Assembly: GCA_900469615.1 (NCBI GenBank)
Contig: UBYA01000008.1
Location: forward strand, 186,001-250,000
Direction of reading: 5' to 3'
DNA from: Hyphomicrobiales bacterium
GTDB lineage: Bacteria; Pseudomonadota; Alphaproteobacteria; Rhizobiales; Rhizobiaceae
DNA: 64,000 nt
A program made the translations under genes and the position numbers. Shown here piece after piece: positions 1-8,166 of this stretch (its first letter is position 1; each line of letters starts with the position of its first letter). Below the pieces are notes generated by a model. That model saw only the letters and a list, made by a program, of their open reading frames with translations. It was not told the origin of the DNA and did no database searches.

Positions 1-132
1 AATTGAAAAATAGGGCAATTTTTGCTCCCGCATGCAACTTTTTTGGCATGTCGCCGGTTGCTCTTCCAGGCGACCGCTCCTATGTTCCGGTTCACCTGCC
101 GACGCAATTTTTTGCCAAGAGGAGATATGACC

Positions 133-735
133 ATGGCTTTCGTATTGCCTGAACTTCCTTATGATTACGATGCACTTTCGCCCTTCATGTCGCGTGAGAC
201 GCTCGAATATCACCACGACAAGCACCACAAGGCCTATGTCGATAACGGCAACAAGCTCGCCGCCGAAGCAGGTCTTGCAGATCTTTCGCTCGAAGAGATC
301 ATAAAGAAGTCTTTCGGCACCAATGCCGGCCTCTTCAACAATGCAGCCCAGCACTACAACCACATCCATTTCTGGAAGTGGATGAAGAAGGGCGGCGGCG
401 GCAACAAGCTGCCGGGCAAGCTCGAAGCAGCGTTTGCTTCCGATCTCGGCGGCTATGACAAGTTCAAGGCCGATTTCGCCGCTGCCGGCGCCACGCAGTT
501 CGGCTCGGGCTGGGCATGGGTTTCCGTCAAGAACGGCAAGCTGGAAATCTCCAAGACCCCGAACGGCGAAAACCCGCTCGTTCACGGTGCGAACCCGATT
601 CTCGGCGTCGACGTATGGGAACACTCCTACTACATCGACTACCGCAACCTGCGTCCGAAGTATCTCGAAGCCTTCATCGACAGCCTGATCAACTGGGACT
701 ATGTCCTCGAGCGCTACGAAGCCGCGACCAAGTAA
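133..735 (+). CDS. sodB: Superoxide dismutase (Fe/Mn family)
   Basis: Converts superoxide to oxygen and hydrogen peroxide in the cytoplasm. The 200-residue product has the family's N-terminal helical hairpin and C-terminal alpha/beta domain. Metal ligands are visible: H27 (in EYHHDKHH), H77 (in AAQHYNHIHF), and D160 and H164 in the signature DVWEHSYY. Two in-frame ATGs lie six bases apart (127 and 133). The GGAG at 121-124 sits 8 nt from the second and only 2 nt from the first, so 133 is preferred. Length is normal. A hairpin with a T-rich tail follows the stop. The metal (Fe or Mn) cannot be settled by eye; sodB is the usual rhizobial name. Confidence 0.95.
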   Translation: MAFVLPELPYDYDALSPFMSRETLEYHHDKHHKAYVDNGNKLAAEAGLADLSLEEIIKKSFGTNAGLFNNAAQHYNHIHFWKWMKKGGGGNKLPGKLEAAFASDLGGYDKFKADFAAAGATQFGSGWAWVSVKNGKLEISKTPNGENPLVHGANPILGVDVWEHSYYIDYRNLRPKYLEAFIDSLINWDYVLERYEAATK

Positions 736-759
736 GGTTGCCGTACAGGCTGGCTATCG

Positions 760-793
760 CACCCGGCGTCTTTATGACGTCGGGTGTTTTCTT
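760..793 (+). terminator. Rho-independent terminator after sodB
   Basis: A 10-bp stem (761-770 with 776-785, one G-T pair) closes a 5-nt loop and is followed by GTTTTCTTG. It begins 25 nt after the sodB stop, so it probably ends that transcript before the next gene. Confidence 0.8.
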
Positions 794-849
794 GTCCGGT
801 AACCCCTCGTAATCTATCCATGTGCCGCTTGCCGGTCCAAGGAGACCAA

Positions 850-1692
850 ATGCCGTCCACACCGCTCTTCCGCTTTGGTGTCGTCGCCGATCCGCAATAT
901 GCCGATCTTGAACCCAATCTGATCCTCGATCGCTATCCCGCAAACAGCCTCGTCAAGCTTCGTGAGGCGATAGAGGAATTCAACCGGCACGACCTCGCTT
1001 TCGTCGTCACGCTCGGCGATATCATCGATCGCGAGTGGAGGAGCTTCGATGCCGTCCTGCCCGTTTACGAGACGTTGCGCCACCGCACCTATTTCCTGCT
1101 CGGCAATCACGATTTCGCCGTGGCGCCCGACCATCTCGGCACCGTGGCGGCGCGGGTGGGCATGGCATCGGCCTATTACGATTTCGGCCATTCAGGCTAT
1201 CGGTTCATCGTGCTGGACGGTAACGAGATCAGTGTCTTCGCGCCGCCGGAAGGCGATCCTCGACGGGAGGAGGCGAGGGCGCTCATGAAGGCGCTGGAAA
1301 GCGCCGGCGCACCCAATGGCCAGCGCTGGAACGCGGCCATCGACGATACTCAGTATGACTGGCTTGTCGCCAAACTGCGCGAGGCGAAGGCGTCCGGCGA
1401 GAAGGTCGTGGTCATGAACCATTACCCGGTCTTCCCGGAAAATACCCACAATGCCCTGAACAGCGCCCGCATGCTGGAACTCCTGGCGGCGCACGATCAT
1501 GTCGTCGCCTATTTCAGCGGTCATAACCACGCCGGTAATTTCGGGATTGCCGACGGAACCTATTTCGTCAATTTCATGGGCATGGTCGATACCATCGACA
1601 GCAACGCCTATGCTATCGTCGATGTATACGAGGATCGGCTCGAGATCGCTGGCTTCGGGCGCGAGGCGAGCAGGACATTGGCTTTGCGCTGA
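850..1692 (+). CDS. Metallophosphoesterase, ADPRibase-Mn-like
   Basis: Calcineurin-type phosphoesterase of 280 residues. The metal-site motifs appear in order: ADPQYAD near residue 14 (Gln where classical members have His, as in ADP-ribose/CDP-alcohol diphosphatases), GDIID at 56-60, GNHD at 85-88, NHYPVF near 195 and GHNH near 224. This pattern fits the Mn-dependent ADP-ribose/CDP-alcohol pyrophosphatase group; the true substrate is unknown. The start at 850 is chosen because AAGGAG lies 5 nt upstream and homologous proteins begin just before the first motif. No signal peptide is seen, so it should be cytoplasmic. It is separated from sodB by a terminator and converges on the regulator at 1756-2457. 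Confidence 0.88.
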   Translation: MPSTPLFRFGVVADPQYADLEPNLILDRYPANSLVKLREAIEEFNRHDLAFVVTLGDIIDREWRSFDAVLPVYETLRHRTYFLLGNHDFAVAPDHLGTVAARVGMASAYYDFGHSGYRFIVLDGNEISVFAPPEGDPRREEARALMKALESAGAPNGQRWNAAIDDTQYDWLVAKLREAKASGEKVVVMNHYPVFPENTHNALNSARMLELLAAHDHVVAYFSGHNHAGNFGIADGTYFVNFMGMVDTIDSNAYAIVDVYEDRLEIAGFGREASRTLALR

Positions 1693-1755
1693 TGCTCATA
1701 CGATAGCGCCGGCCTCTGACTGCCGGGATCGGGCCGCCTGACGTCTTGCAGGGTG

Positions 1756-2457
1756 TCAGCCCGCCGCGGCCGAGGTGTCCGTCTGCCAGCCGTTCACCCA
1801 TATCTGCCGCAACCCGTCGCCTTCGCCCTTGAACCGGAGCCCGGTCGGCCGGCAATCCTCGATCCGGTCGCTGCGGAAATTGCGGATCGCCTGGCGCAAC
1901 TCGCACCAGGCGACGATATTGGCCGTTTCGGCGTAATAGATCAGCGCGATCGGCCGGATGATGCGCTCGGTAGCGCGGCCGAGTTCGTCCCGATAGGCAA
2001 TGTCGAGTTTTTCCTCGTCGCGGATGGCGCGGCGCACCAGCGCCAGATCGATTGCTGCGGCCGAGGGGGCCGCAAAGCCCCAGGCATGCAGCGCATTGGC
2101 ATCGAGGGCCTGACGCAACGGCGGCGGCACGGCGCCGGCGACCTTGGCGCTTACGCGCTTGGCGGCCTGTTTCAACTCGGCGTCGCCGGTGCGCTCCAGC
2201 AGCGCCAGCGCCAGCACGATCGCCTCCATTTCCTCGATCGAGAACATCAGCGGCGGCAGGTCGAAGCCTGGCCGCAAGATGTAGCCGATGCCGCGTTCGC
2301 CCTCGATCGGCACCCGCATCGCCTGAAGTGCGGCGATATCGCGATAGACCGAGCGAACCGTCACCTCCAGCTGAGCGGCGATGTCGGCTGCCGTCACCGG
2401 CCGTCTGGCCAGCCGCAGGATCTGGATGATCTCGAACAGGCGCGAGGCCTTGCGCAT
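1756..2457 (-). CDS. YafY-family transcriptional regulator (HTH + WYL)
   Basis: A 233-residue DNA-binding protein with an N-terminal HTH_11 winged helix (about residues 5-55, including SVYRDIAALQ) and a C-terminal WYL-type ligand-binding region (about 130-215). WYL proteins usually sense small molecules or nucleic acid. It is transcribed divergently from the LysE-type exporter at 2586, so control of that exporter is the natural guess; the effector is not evident. The gene has normal length and no obvious disruption. Confidence 0.88.
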   Translation of the reverse strand: MRKASRLFEIIQILRLARRPVTAADIAAQLEVTVRSVYRDIAALQAMRVPIEGERGIGYILRPGFDLPPLMFSIEEMEAIVLALALLERTGDAELKQAAKRVSAKVAGAVPPPLRQALDANALHAWGFAAPSAAAIDLALVRRAIRDEEKLDIAYRDELGRATERIIRPIALIYYAETANIVAWCELRQAIRNFRSDRIEDCRPTGLRFKGEGDGLRQIWVNGWQTDTSAAAG

Positions 2458-2585
2458 TTCATACCCTCAGGATGAAGCCTACTGACAGTACCCCGTCAGT
2501 TGGCCCAATTTATAAGATCGCCTATCGACTTGAAAATCAACCATTTCCTCTCCTGTTTCAATGGGGAGGGCGATAGGCAACTGAC

Positions 2586-3221
2586 ATGGGCTACGCGGAA
2601 AATCTCTGGCTTTTCTTTCTTCTCCTTCTGGGCATCATCATCGTTCCGGGCATGGACATGCTGTTCGTGCTCGCCAATTCCCTGACGGGCGGCAGCAATC
2701 GGGGGCTTGCCGCGACGGGCGGCATCATGCTCGGCGGCGTGGTGCACTCTTTGAACGGCGCGATCGGCGTCGGCCTGCTGATGCATTTCGTGCCCATTCT
2801 CTTCAATCCGCTGCTGGTTGCCGGCGGCGCCTATATGGCCTTCATCGGCTTCACGCTGATGCGCAGTTCCATCACCGTCGGCCATGGAGGTCCCGCCGGC
2901 AGCCGCTCGGCCTGGAAAGCGTTCCGGCAGGGTGCGGTCACTTGCCTGATCAATCCCAAGGCCTATCTCTTCATCTTTGCCGTGTACCCGCAGTTCCTGA
3001 AGCCGGATTACGGCCCGGTTTGGATGCAGGCCGTGATTATGGGAACCATGACCATCGCAACGCAGTTTGCCGTCTACGGAGGTCTCGCCATCACCGCCGG
3101 CCGAAGCCGCGACCTGCTGGTTGCCAATCCGCAGGCAACCGCCCTTGCCGGCCGCGCGGCCGGGCTGCTGCTCGTCGCGGTTTCGGTGTTCACCGTCTGG
3201 GAGGGCCTCAAAATGGCGTGA
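2586..3221 (+). CDS. LysE/RhtB-family amino-acid exporter
   Basis: Inner-membrane exporter of 211 residues with about six hydrophobic segments. The N-terminal PGMDMLFVLANSLTGG matches the P-G-x-x family signature, and CLINPKAYLFIFA is the conserved mid-protein loop and helix. Family members export amino acids such as lysine, arginine or homoserine; the substrate cannot be told here. The 128-bp gap to the divergent YafY-type regulator should hold both promoters. Confidence 0.88.
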   Translation: MGYAENLWLFFLLLLGIIIVPGMDMLFVLANSLTGGSNRGLAATGGIMLGGVVHSLNGAIGVGLLMHFVPILFNPLLVAGGAYMAFIGFTLMRSSITVGHGGPAGSRSAWKAFRQGAVTCLINPKAYLFIFAVYPQFLKPDYGPVWMQAVIMGTMTIATQFAVYGGLAITAGRSRDLLVANPQATALAGRAAGLLLVAVSVFTVWEGLKMA

Positions 3222-3385
3222 GGGCTGATGCGGCGAATGAGTGTATCGGCAGCATGACACTGATTTCACTTGGCTCTCACCACTTTGTGACTTCATCCCC
3301 GAGGGGAAACCGGCAAACATGACGCTCGTAATCATGCGCCGGCCGCATATGCGGTCTCGATCACTTGGAGAGGTAGGAGAACGAA

Positions 3386-3829
3386 ATGAAGTGGAAAGCG
3401 ATTGTGGCGGCAACGGCTCTGGCCGGTATCGCGCTCGGTTCGGTCGTCGCGGCCGATGGCACGCATGACTCCCGCATCGGGATGATGAAGAAGATCGGCG
3501 GCGCCACGGGGGCTCTCGGCGCGATTGCAAAGGGCGACAAGCCCTATGATGCCGACATCGTCAAGGCGTCGCTGACGACCATTGCCGAAACCGCGAAAGC
3601 TTTCCCGGACCAGTTCGACCCGCAGAGCGACAAGAGCGATGCCGAGGTCAACCCGAAGATCTGGGATAATCTCGATGACTTCAAGGCGAAGGCCGCCAAG
3701 CTTTCCACCGATGCCGAGACAGCGCTCGCGCAGCTCCCCGCCGACAGGGCCGGCGTCGGCGCGACGCTGAAGACCCTCGGAGGCAGCTGCGGCGCCTGTC
3801 ATCAGGCCTACCGCATCAAGAAAGACTAA
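3386..3829 (+). CDS. Class II cytochrome c (c'/c556 type)
   Basis: Periplasmic monoheme cytochrome of 147 residues. A cleavable signal peptide (residues 1-22, ending SVVAAD) precedes an all-helical domain with the heme site CGACH at residues 135-139, close to the C-terminus as in cytochromes c' and c556. Met33 or Met34 in the first helix could be the sixth ligand, favouring the low-spin c556 group. GGAGAA lies 5 nt before the ATG. The next gene encodes a diheme cytochrome c, and the maturation operon cycHJKL lies elsewhere in this window. Confidence 0.9.
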   Translation: MKWKAIVAATALAGIALGSVVAADGTHDSRIGMMKKIGGATGALGAIAKGDKPYDADIVKASLTTIAETAKAFPDQFDPQSDKSDAEVNPKIWDNLDDFKAKAAKLSTDAETALAQLPADRAGVGATLKTLGGSCGACHQAYRIKKD

Positions 3830-3849
3830 GCGGTAGGCCGGCCTCGTCC

Positions 3850-3952
3850 GGAGCAATTCCAGGAAAAGCGCGTCGCGGTTTTCCGCCCGGAGTTGCGTGA
3901 AAGCAAAAGCCCGGAGCCATTCGGGATTCGAAGAAACGCGGCAAGGCTCTGG
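3850..3952 (+). repeat. RIME-like intergenic repeat, copy 1
   Basis: About 100 bp beginning GAGCAATTCCAGGAAAAGCG and ending in GGCTCTGG. It contains two imperfect palindromes: AATTCC...GGAGTT around GCGGTTTTCC, and the GAGCC...GGCTC arms. The same sequence recurs near 15780, 18306-18375 (inverted), 29280, 33590 (degenerate) and 45079. It begins 21 nt after the cytochrome c' stop codon. Confidence 0.75.
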
Positions 3953-4035
3953 AAATCCGTTCTGGCATCCGCACCGGTCTTGCCGCCGGCGCGGAGCTTC
4001 ATGGCTTCGGAGCGGAGGCAAAGGGGGTAGGTGTG

Positions 4036-4947
4036 ATGGCGCGGTTTATCCGGTGGCTGCTTTGTCTGTTCGGCGTGATCGTCCTCGGCTGTGGCGCATT
4101 CTATGTGATCACGGCGCCTTCGCCCCTGCCGGCAAGTCATTGGGCTAATCTTGGCGATCCCGACATCAAGAATGGCGAGATGGTGTTCTGGGCGGGCGGC
4201 TGCACGAGCTGTCACGCCGCCCCCGGCGCTCAGGGAGACGCCAAGCTGGTGCTTTCGGGCGGCTTGGCGCTCAACAGTCCCTTCGGCACCTTCCATGTGC
4301 CGAATATCTCGCCGGACGAGAAGGCCGGGCTCGGCAGCTGGACCCTTGCCGATTTCGGCAACGCCATGAAGCGCGGCGTCGGCAAAAACGGCGAACATCT
4401 CTATCCGTCCTTTCCCTACGGCTCCTATATCCGCATGAGCGACAAGGACATCAACGATCTCTGGGGCTTCCTGAAGACGCTGCCGAAGAGCGATAATGTC
4501 GCCCCGCCGCACGAGCTGCCCTTTCCCTTCGACATCCGGCTGGCGCTCGGCGGCTGGAAGTTCCTCTATCTCAACGACCAGCCGCGCGTCGTTCTCGCCA
4601 AAGCCGACGCGAAGATCAAACGCGGGCAGTATCTGGTGGAAGGGCCGGGCCATTGCGGCGAATGCCACACACCGCGCGACAGCCTCGGCGGTTTCCTGAG
4701 CGGCCAATGGCTGGCCGGAGCGCCCAATCCCGAGGGCAAGGGCCAGATCCCGGATATCACGCCGGGGTCGAAGGCAATCGGCAGCTGGAGCGCTGGCGAT
4801 ATCGCCAATTACCTCGAAACCGGCTTCACCCCGGACTACGATTCCGCCGGCGGCTCGATGGCGGAAGTCCAGCAGAACATAGCCCATCTGCCCGGCACCG
4901 ATCGCGAGGCGATTGCGGCCTATCTGAAGGCGTTGCCGGCGAAATAG
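4036..4947 (+). CDS. Membrane-anchored diheme cytochrome c
   Basis: A 303-residue protein with an N-terminal uncleaved-looking helix (about residues 4-26) and two class I cytochrome c domains. Heme sites are CTSCH at 56-60 and CGECH at 207-211. The layout resembles the cytochrome subunits of periplasmic dehydrogenases (alcohol, gluconate, sorbitol) or cytochrome c4-like proteins, but no dehydrogenase subunit is adjacent. It may pass electrons from a periplasmic donor to the respiratory chain. The ATG at 4036 is 8 nt from AAGGGGG; a GTG directly before it is less well spaced. A RIME-like repeat separates it from the class II cytochrome. Confidence 0.88.
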   Translation: MARFIRWLLCLFGVIVLGCGAFYVITAPSPLPASHWANLGDPDIKNGEMVFWAGGCTSCHAAPGAQGDAKLVLSGGLALNSPFGTFHVPNISPDEKAGLGSWTLADFGNAMKRGVGKNGEHLYPSFPYGSYIRMSDKDINDLWGFLKTLPKSDNVAPPHELPFPFDIRLALGGWKFLYLNDQPRVVLAKADAKIKRGQYLVEGPGHCGECHTPRDSLGGFLSGQWLAGAPNPEGKGQIPDITPGSKAIGSWSAGDIANYLETGFTPDYDSAGGSMAEVQQNIAHLPGTDREAIAAYLKALPAK

Positions 4948-4960
4948 GCCGGATCGGTAC

Positions 4961-5740
4961 TTAGGCTGCGCTCGCGCGTCCAGCGAGATAGAGATGCGTT
5001 TCATAATGCAGCTCGAATTCACCGCCCTGAGTGCTGATGGCATCTGCAAGCTCTGAAAGCAGCGCTTCCCTTCGATTCTCGGCCAGAAGCCGGTAGCTTG
5101 AGAGCGTGCGCAGCAGGTCGGTATAGCTTCGCGCGGTGTGCAGCCGGCTCCAGCGATAGCAGTGATGAACCGGCGTTTCGAAATTGTCGGACCGTCGAAG
5201 CTCTTCGGAGAAGGGACCTTCAGGCAGATACCAGGCTTCCGCGGGCGGTCCGGCGAGCTGTGGAGCACAACGGGCATAGATCTCGGCGAACCGTCCCGCA
5301 AGCGGCTGCTCAGGCGTCATCGGCACATTGCCGAAGATCGCAAGTGCTCCTCCGGGTGCGAGGAGCGCGGCCGTCTTGGCGAAGCGCAGTTCCGGCGAAA
5401 CCCAATGGAAGGATTGGGCTGCCACCATCAGTTTGAAGCTTCCTGGCTCGTCCGGCCATGCTTCGAAAGTGGTTTGCTGGAACCGCACTTGCGGAAATCC
5501 CGCCAATCTCTCCCGCGCGACCGCAATCAGCTCCGCGCCGGGATCGAGTGCGAGAACGGAGAAGCCACAGCGGGCAAAACCTTCCGTTGCCTGTCCCGTG
5601 CCGCATCCGATCTCGAGAATTTCGTCTTTGGTCTCCAACCCGCAGAACGCAACGATGTCTGCAAAAAGCGCGTCTGGATAGGCTGGGCGCGAGGTGTTGT
5701 AGAGGCTGGCAACGCCGTCGAATGTGAACCGCTGCTCCAA
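4961..5740 (-). CDS. SAM-dependent class I methyltransferase
   Basis: A 259-residue Rossmann-fold methyltransferase. Motif I, ILEIGCGTGQ, is at residues 41-50, an acidic strand end (ALDPGAE) follows at about 63, and AQSFHWVSPE is the motif IV-like region typical of the methyltransferase type 11 group. The substrate is unknown. The start codon is TTG, supported by GGAGGTG 5 nt upstream. It is transcribed divergently from the C39-like peptidase; the two starts are about 100 bp apart. Confidence 0.88.
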   Translation of the reverse strand: MEQRFTFDGVASLYNTSRPAYPDALFADIVAFCGLETKDEILEIGCGTGQATEGFARCGFSVLALDPGAELIAVARERLAGFPQVRFQQTTFEAWPDEPGSFKLMVAAQSFHWVSPELRFAKTAALLAPGGALAIFGNVPMTPEQPLAGRFAEIYARCAPQLAGPPAEAWYLPEGPFSEELRRSDNFETPVHHCYRWSRLHTARSYTDLLRTLSSYRLLAENRREALLSELADAISTQGGEFELHYETHLYLAGRASAA

Positions 5741-5837
5741 GGCGCACCTCCAGTTGCAGGCTCAGGTCGATAGCCATCTTTCTAGCGCATTTCTCATCAA
5801 CTTACAGCTACGGGATTCGTCAACGGAGAGTGTGCTC

Positions 5838-6464
5838 GTGGACGCGAGAGTGACGCAAAAGGTTCCTTATTTCAGCCAGTGGGAAACGCCTGACATGACC
5901 TTGGCGGTCGTGGCGGAGGGCGCTCGTTCGGCCTTGCTGAGGGACCCGCTCTGGGCGTCGTCCGGCGCTCGCGATGTCGAGGAGTATGCCCATTGGGCGG
6001 CCAATCTCTGCGGCATGGCCTGCCTGAAGATGGTACTTGCCGCCCGCACCGGCAAAGTGGTCCCGATCATGGATCTCGCCATGGGATGCAGGGATTACGG
6101 CGGCTATGTCGAGGAGCCGGATGGCAGGATCAAGGGGCTGATCTATGCGCCGTTCGTGCCCTTCGTCCGGGATCGTTTCGATCTGAACGCCAGGGTCGTC
6201 ACCGGCATTTCCGTTACCGACATCGCCGATATCCTGGCGCAATCGGAATTCTTCATCGCGTCGGTCCACCCTTCCATTCGCTGGTCGGAAACCGAGCCGC
6301 CGGCCAAGGGCGGTCATCTGGTGCTGGTGACGGCGCTCGACGGGAACAGAATCCGCTTCCACAATCCGTCAGGCCATATCGCCGCGATGCGGGAGAATGC
6401 GGAGCTGCCGTTGGACACGTTCGGCAGGTTCTTCGCAGGCCGCGGGATCGCCATCGATCGCTAA
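5838..6464 (+). CDS. C39-like papain-fold peptidase domain protein
   Basis: A protein of about 208 residues. The order of likely catalytic elements fits the peptidase C39_2 fold: Cys in NLCGMACLKM, His in KGGHLVLV, then Asn in FHNPSG. Such domains cleave leader peptides or cell-wall or other peptides; the substrate is unknown and no signal peptide or ABC-transporter domain is attached. The GTG start at 5838 has GGAG 9 nt upstream; GTG at 5832 is also possible, and an open frame extends back to 5724 without a better signal. Confidence 0.72.
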   Translation: MDARVTQKVPYFSQWETPDMTLAVVAEGARSALLRDPLWASSGARDVEEYAHWAANLCGMACLKMVLAARTGKVVPIMDLAMGCRDYGGYVEEPDGRIKGLIYAPFVPFVRDRFDLNARVVTGISVTDIADILAQSEFFIASVHPSIRWSETEPPAKGGHLVLVTALDGNRIRFHNPSGHIAAMRENAELPLDTFGRFFAGRGIAIDR

Positions 6465-6504
6465 AGCTTGGAGCAGTCGACGGCGATCCCGTTAAAGGCC
6501 GGCA

Positions 6505-6993
6505 TCAGGCCAATGCCTGCAGGTAGCGCATGCCGGTGACGGGCCGCGGCTTGAAATCCATGTTTTCATAGAAGCGATGGGCCTGGAAATTGCCCGTGGC
6601 AGCCCCGACCGAAAGGTAGCTGCAGCCAGCCTTGCGCGCGATATCGCGGGCGCGGTCGACGAGATGCTGACCGACGCCATGGCCGCGATGGCCGTCACGC
6701 ACGAAGAGATGATGCAGGTCCATGCCCCGCTGCCCTTCCTGCGCCTTGTAGAGCGGTACGAGGATGGCGTAGCCGAGCAGTCCATGCTCGCCTTCGGCCA
6801 CCAGCGCCGTGATCCACGGCACCGGGCCGAACAGATCGCGTTCGAGCTGGTCCGGCGTCGTACCCGAGGGATCGCCGTGATGTGCGGCCAGCAGCCGGAT
6901 CATATCGTTCAGTTCCGGCAGGTCGCGCGGCTGCGCATTGCGGATGGTGAGCACCGGCGGGCGGAGGAGTGAGATTTCGCTATCGTCTAGCAT
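6505..6993 (-). CDS. GNAT-family N-acetyltransferase
   Basis: A 162-residue single-domain acetyltransferase. The acetyl-CoA pyrophosphate-binding segment is visible as VRDGHRGHGVGQHLVDRA (R/Q-x-x-G-x-G/A pattern), preceded by the beta4 strand MDLHHLFV and followed by GAATGNFQAHRFYENMDF. The acceptor substrate (small molecule, antibiotic or protein N-terminus) cannot be inferred. It appears to be a single-gene unit. Confidence 0.88.
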   Translation of the reverse strand: MLDDSEISLLRPPVLTIRNAQPRDLPELNDMIRLLAAHHGDPSGTTPDQLERDLFGPVPWITALVAEGEHGLLGYAILVPLYKAQEGQRGMDLHHLFVRDGHRGHGVGQHLVDRARDIARKAGCSYLSVGAATGNFQAHRFYENMDFKPRPVTGMRYLQALA

Positions 6994-7044
6994 GGCATTC
7001 TGCGTCCTTGTTTTTTCGATGAGCCGTCAGGACGCTGCCGATAC

Positions 7045-7072
7045 AACAAAGCCGCCTGACGGCGGCTTGTTG
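7045..7072 (-). terminator. Hairpin, likely terminator of the MerR gene
   Basis: Near-perfect 12-bp stem (CAACAAAGCCGCC with GGCGGCTTGTTG, one bulged base) and a short loop. Read on the minus strand it ends in TTTGTTG and lies about 120 nt beyond the stop of the MerR-family gene. A second small hairpin (ATCCGC/GCGGAT, 7163-7178) lies just after that stop. Confidence 0.55.
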
Positions 7073-7191
7073 ACAATATGATCTGTCGTGGCCGCCCCTT
7101 ACAGGTACAGCCAAAAATACGAGCAATTATGGAGCGCGTGCGTGATCATGGGCGCATCAATGATCCGCTTTGGCGGATTTGTCAATGGGGC

Positions 7192-7605
7192 TCAATGCTC
7201 TCCCTCGCATAGGCCGTGATCGGACAGCGCGCGGATCACATAGCAGTCTTCGATGCTATGGCCGTCGCAATGCGAGACGATGCGCTCCAGCTCGTGCTCC
7301 AGCTTCTTCAGCCGGGCGATCTTGGTGCGCACGTCCTCCAGATGCTCTCTGGCGATGCGGTCGGCGCCGACGCAGGGACGGTCCGGATGCTGGCTGAGCG
7401 AAATCAGCTCCTTGATGGCATCGATGGTCAGGCCGAGATCACGGCCATGCCGGATGAAGGCGAGACGCTCCAGATCGCTTCTGGAATAGCGCCGCTGGTT
7501 GCCTTCGCTACGTTCCGGCTCCGAGATCAGTCCCATCTGCTCGTAATACCGGATCGTCGGCACTTTCACGCCGGTACGCCGGGATAAATCGCCGATCGTC
7601 AGCAT
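7192..7605 (-). CDS. MerR-family regulator, metal-sensor type
   Basis: A 137-residue regulator with an N-terminal MerR winged helix (TIGDLSRRTGVKVPTIRYYE), a dimerisation coiled coil (about 75-110), and a Cys-rich C-terminus. The CDGHSIEDC segment has the C-x7-C spacing of CueR-type metal loops, followed by another Cys eleven residues later (DHGLCEGEH). This suggests metal or thiol sensing, but CueR, CadR or an uncharacterised rhizobial subgroup cannot be told apart by eye. It sits beside, and opposite to, the dmeRF metal-efflux operon, though that operon has its own regulator. Confidence 0.85.
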   Translation of the reverse strand: MLTIGDLSRRTGVKVPTIRYYEQMGLISEPERSEGNQRRYSRSDLERLAFIRHGRDLGLTIDAIKELISLSQHPDRPCVGADRIAREHLEDVRTKIARLKKLEHELERIVSHCDGHSIEDCYVIRALSDHGLCEGEH

Positions 7606-7762
7606 CGCATATCCTTTCGATAGCTCTAGCCTCTAGAGCAATATAGGTGACAAGCCGGGGAAATTACAAGGTCGGGCACAAGCGAGGGAGAATTGCGCCG
7701 GGTTTCCGCGGTCATCTGATCCGGCCGCCGCCGCTTCGAGAGACCGCTTCCCATCCATCGTT

Positions 7763-7793
7763 GAAAATAGTATACCCCCCTATATTATAATTC
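7763..7793. promoter_or_regulatory. DmeR/RcnR-type operator at dmeRF
   Basis: The core TATACCCCCCTATA (7771-7784) is a C6 tract flanked by TATA arms. The dyad extends outward as ATAGTATA and TATATTATAAT. RcnR-family repressors bind G/C tracts flanked by inverted repeats, and the published DmeR site of R. leguminosarum is of this kind. It ends about 10 nt before the dmeR start codon, so a bound repressor would block transcription of the operon. Confidence 0.8.
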
Positions 7794-7802
7794 GAGGCTG
7801 CA

Positions 7803-8075
7803 ATGTCCCATACCATTCGTCAGCAAGCCAAGCTCCTTTCCCGCATCCGCCGCCTCAAAGGGCAGATGGAGGCGGTGGAGCGGGCGCTGGAAGCCGAGCG
7901 GCCCTGCGGGGAGGTGCTGCAGCTGCTTGCCTCCATTCGCGGTGCGCTGACCGGCCTGACCGGAGAGGTCCTGGAAGATCATCTGCATGAGCATGTCCTC
8001 CATGCCGAAAGCGAGGAGGCCCGCCGGCAGGCGGTCGATGAGATAGCCGATGTGCTGAAGACCTATCTGCGATGA
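7803..8075 (+). CDS. dmeR: DmeR, RcnR/CsoR-family Ni/Co-responsive repressor
   Basis: A 90-residue all-helical DUF156 repressor. Metal ligands known from RcnR are all present at the same positions: H3 (MSHTIR), C35 (ERPCGE), H60 and H64 (DHLHEHV). It should bind Ni(II) or Co(II) and release the operator just upstream (7771-7784). GAGG lies 5 nt before the ATG. dmeF starts 91 nt after the stop, so the pair is very likely one autoregulated operon. Confidence 0.88.
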   Translation: MSHTIRQQAKLLSRIRRLKGQMEAVERALEAERPCGEVLQLLASIRGALTGLTGEVLEDHLHEHVLHAESEEARRQAVDEIADVLKTYLR

Positions 8076-8166
8076 TCGGGGCACGCCGCGTAAAAACGCG
8101 CGGCGGACTTGCGCTGACGGCATGCGAAAAATCGAGAAGCTGAATGTTCAACGGAAGGCCGATGTC

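Noticed and set aside
3826-5301. A 491-codon open frame on the minus strand
   Set aside because: It lies opposite the diheme cytochrome gene, whose heme motifs and ribosome site are clear; the frame's composition is that of a GC-rich shadow.
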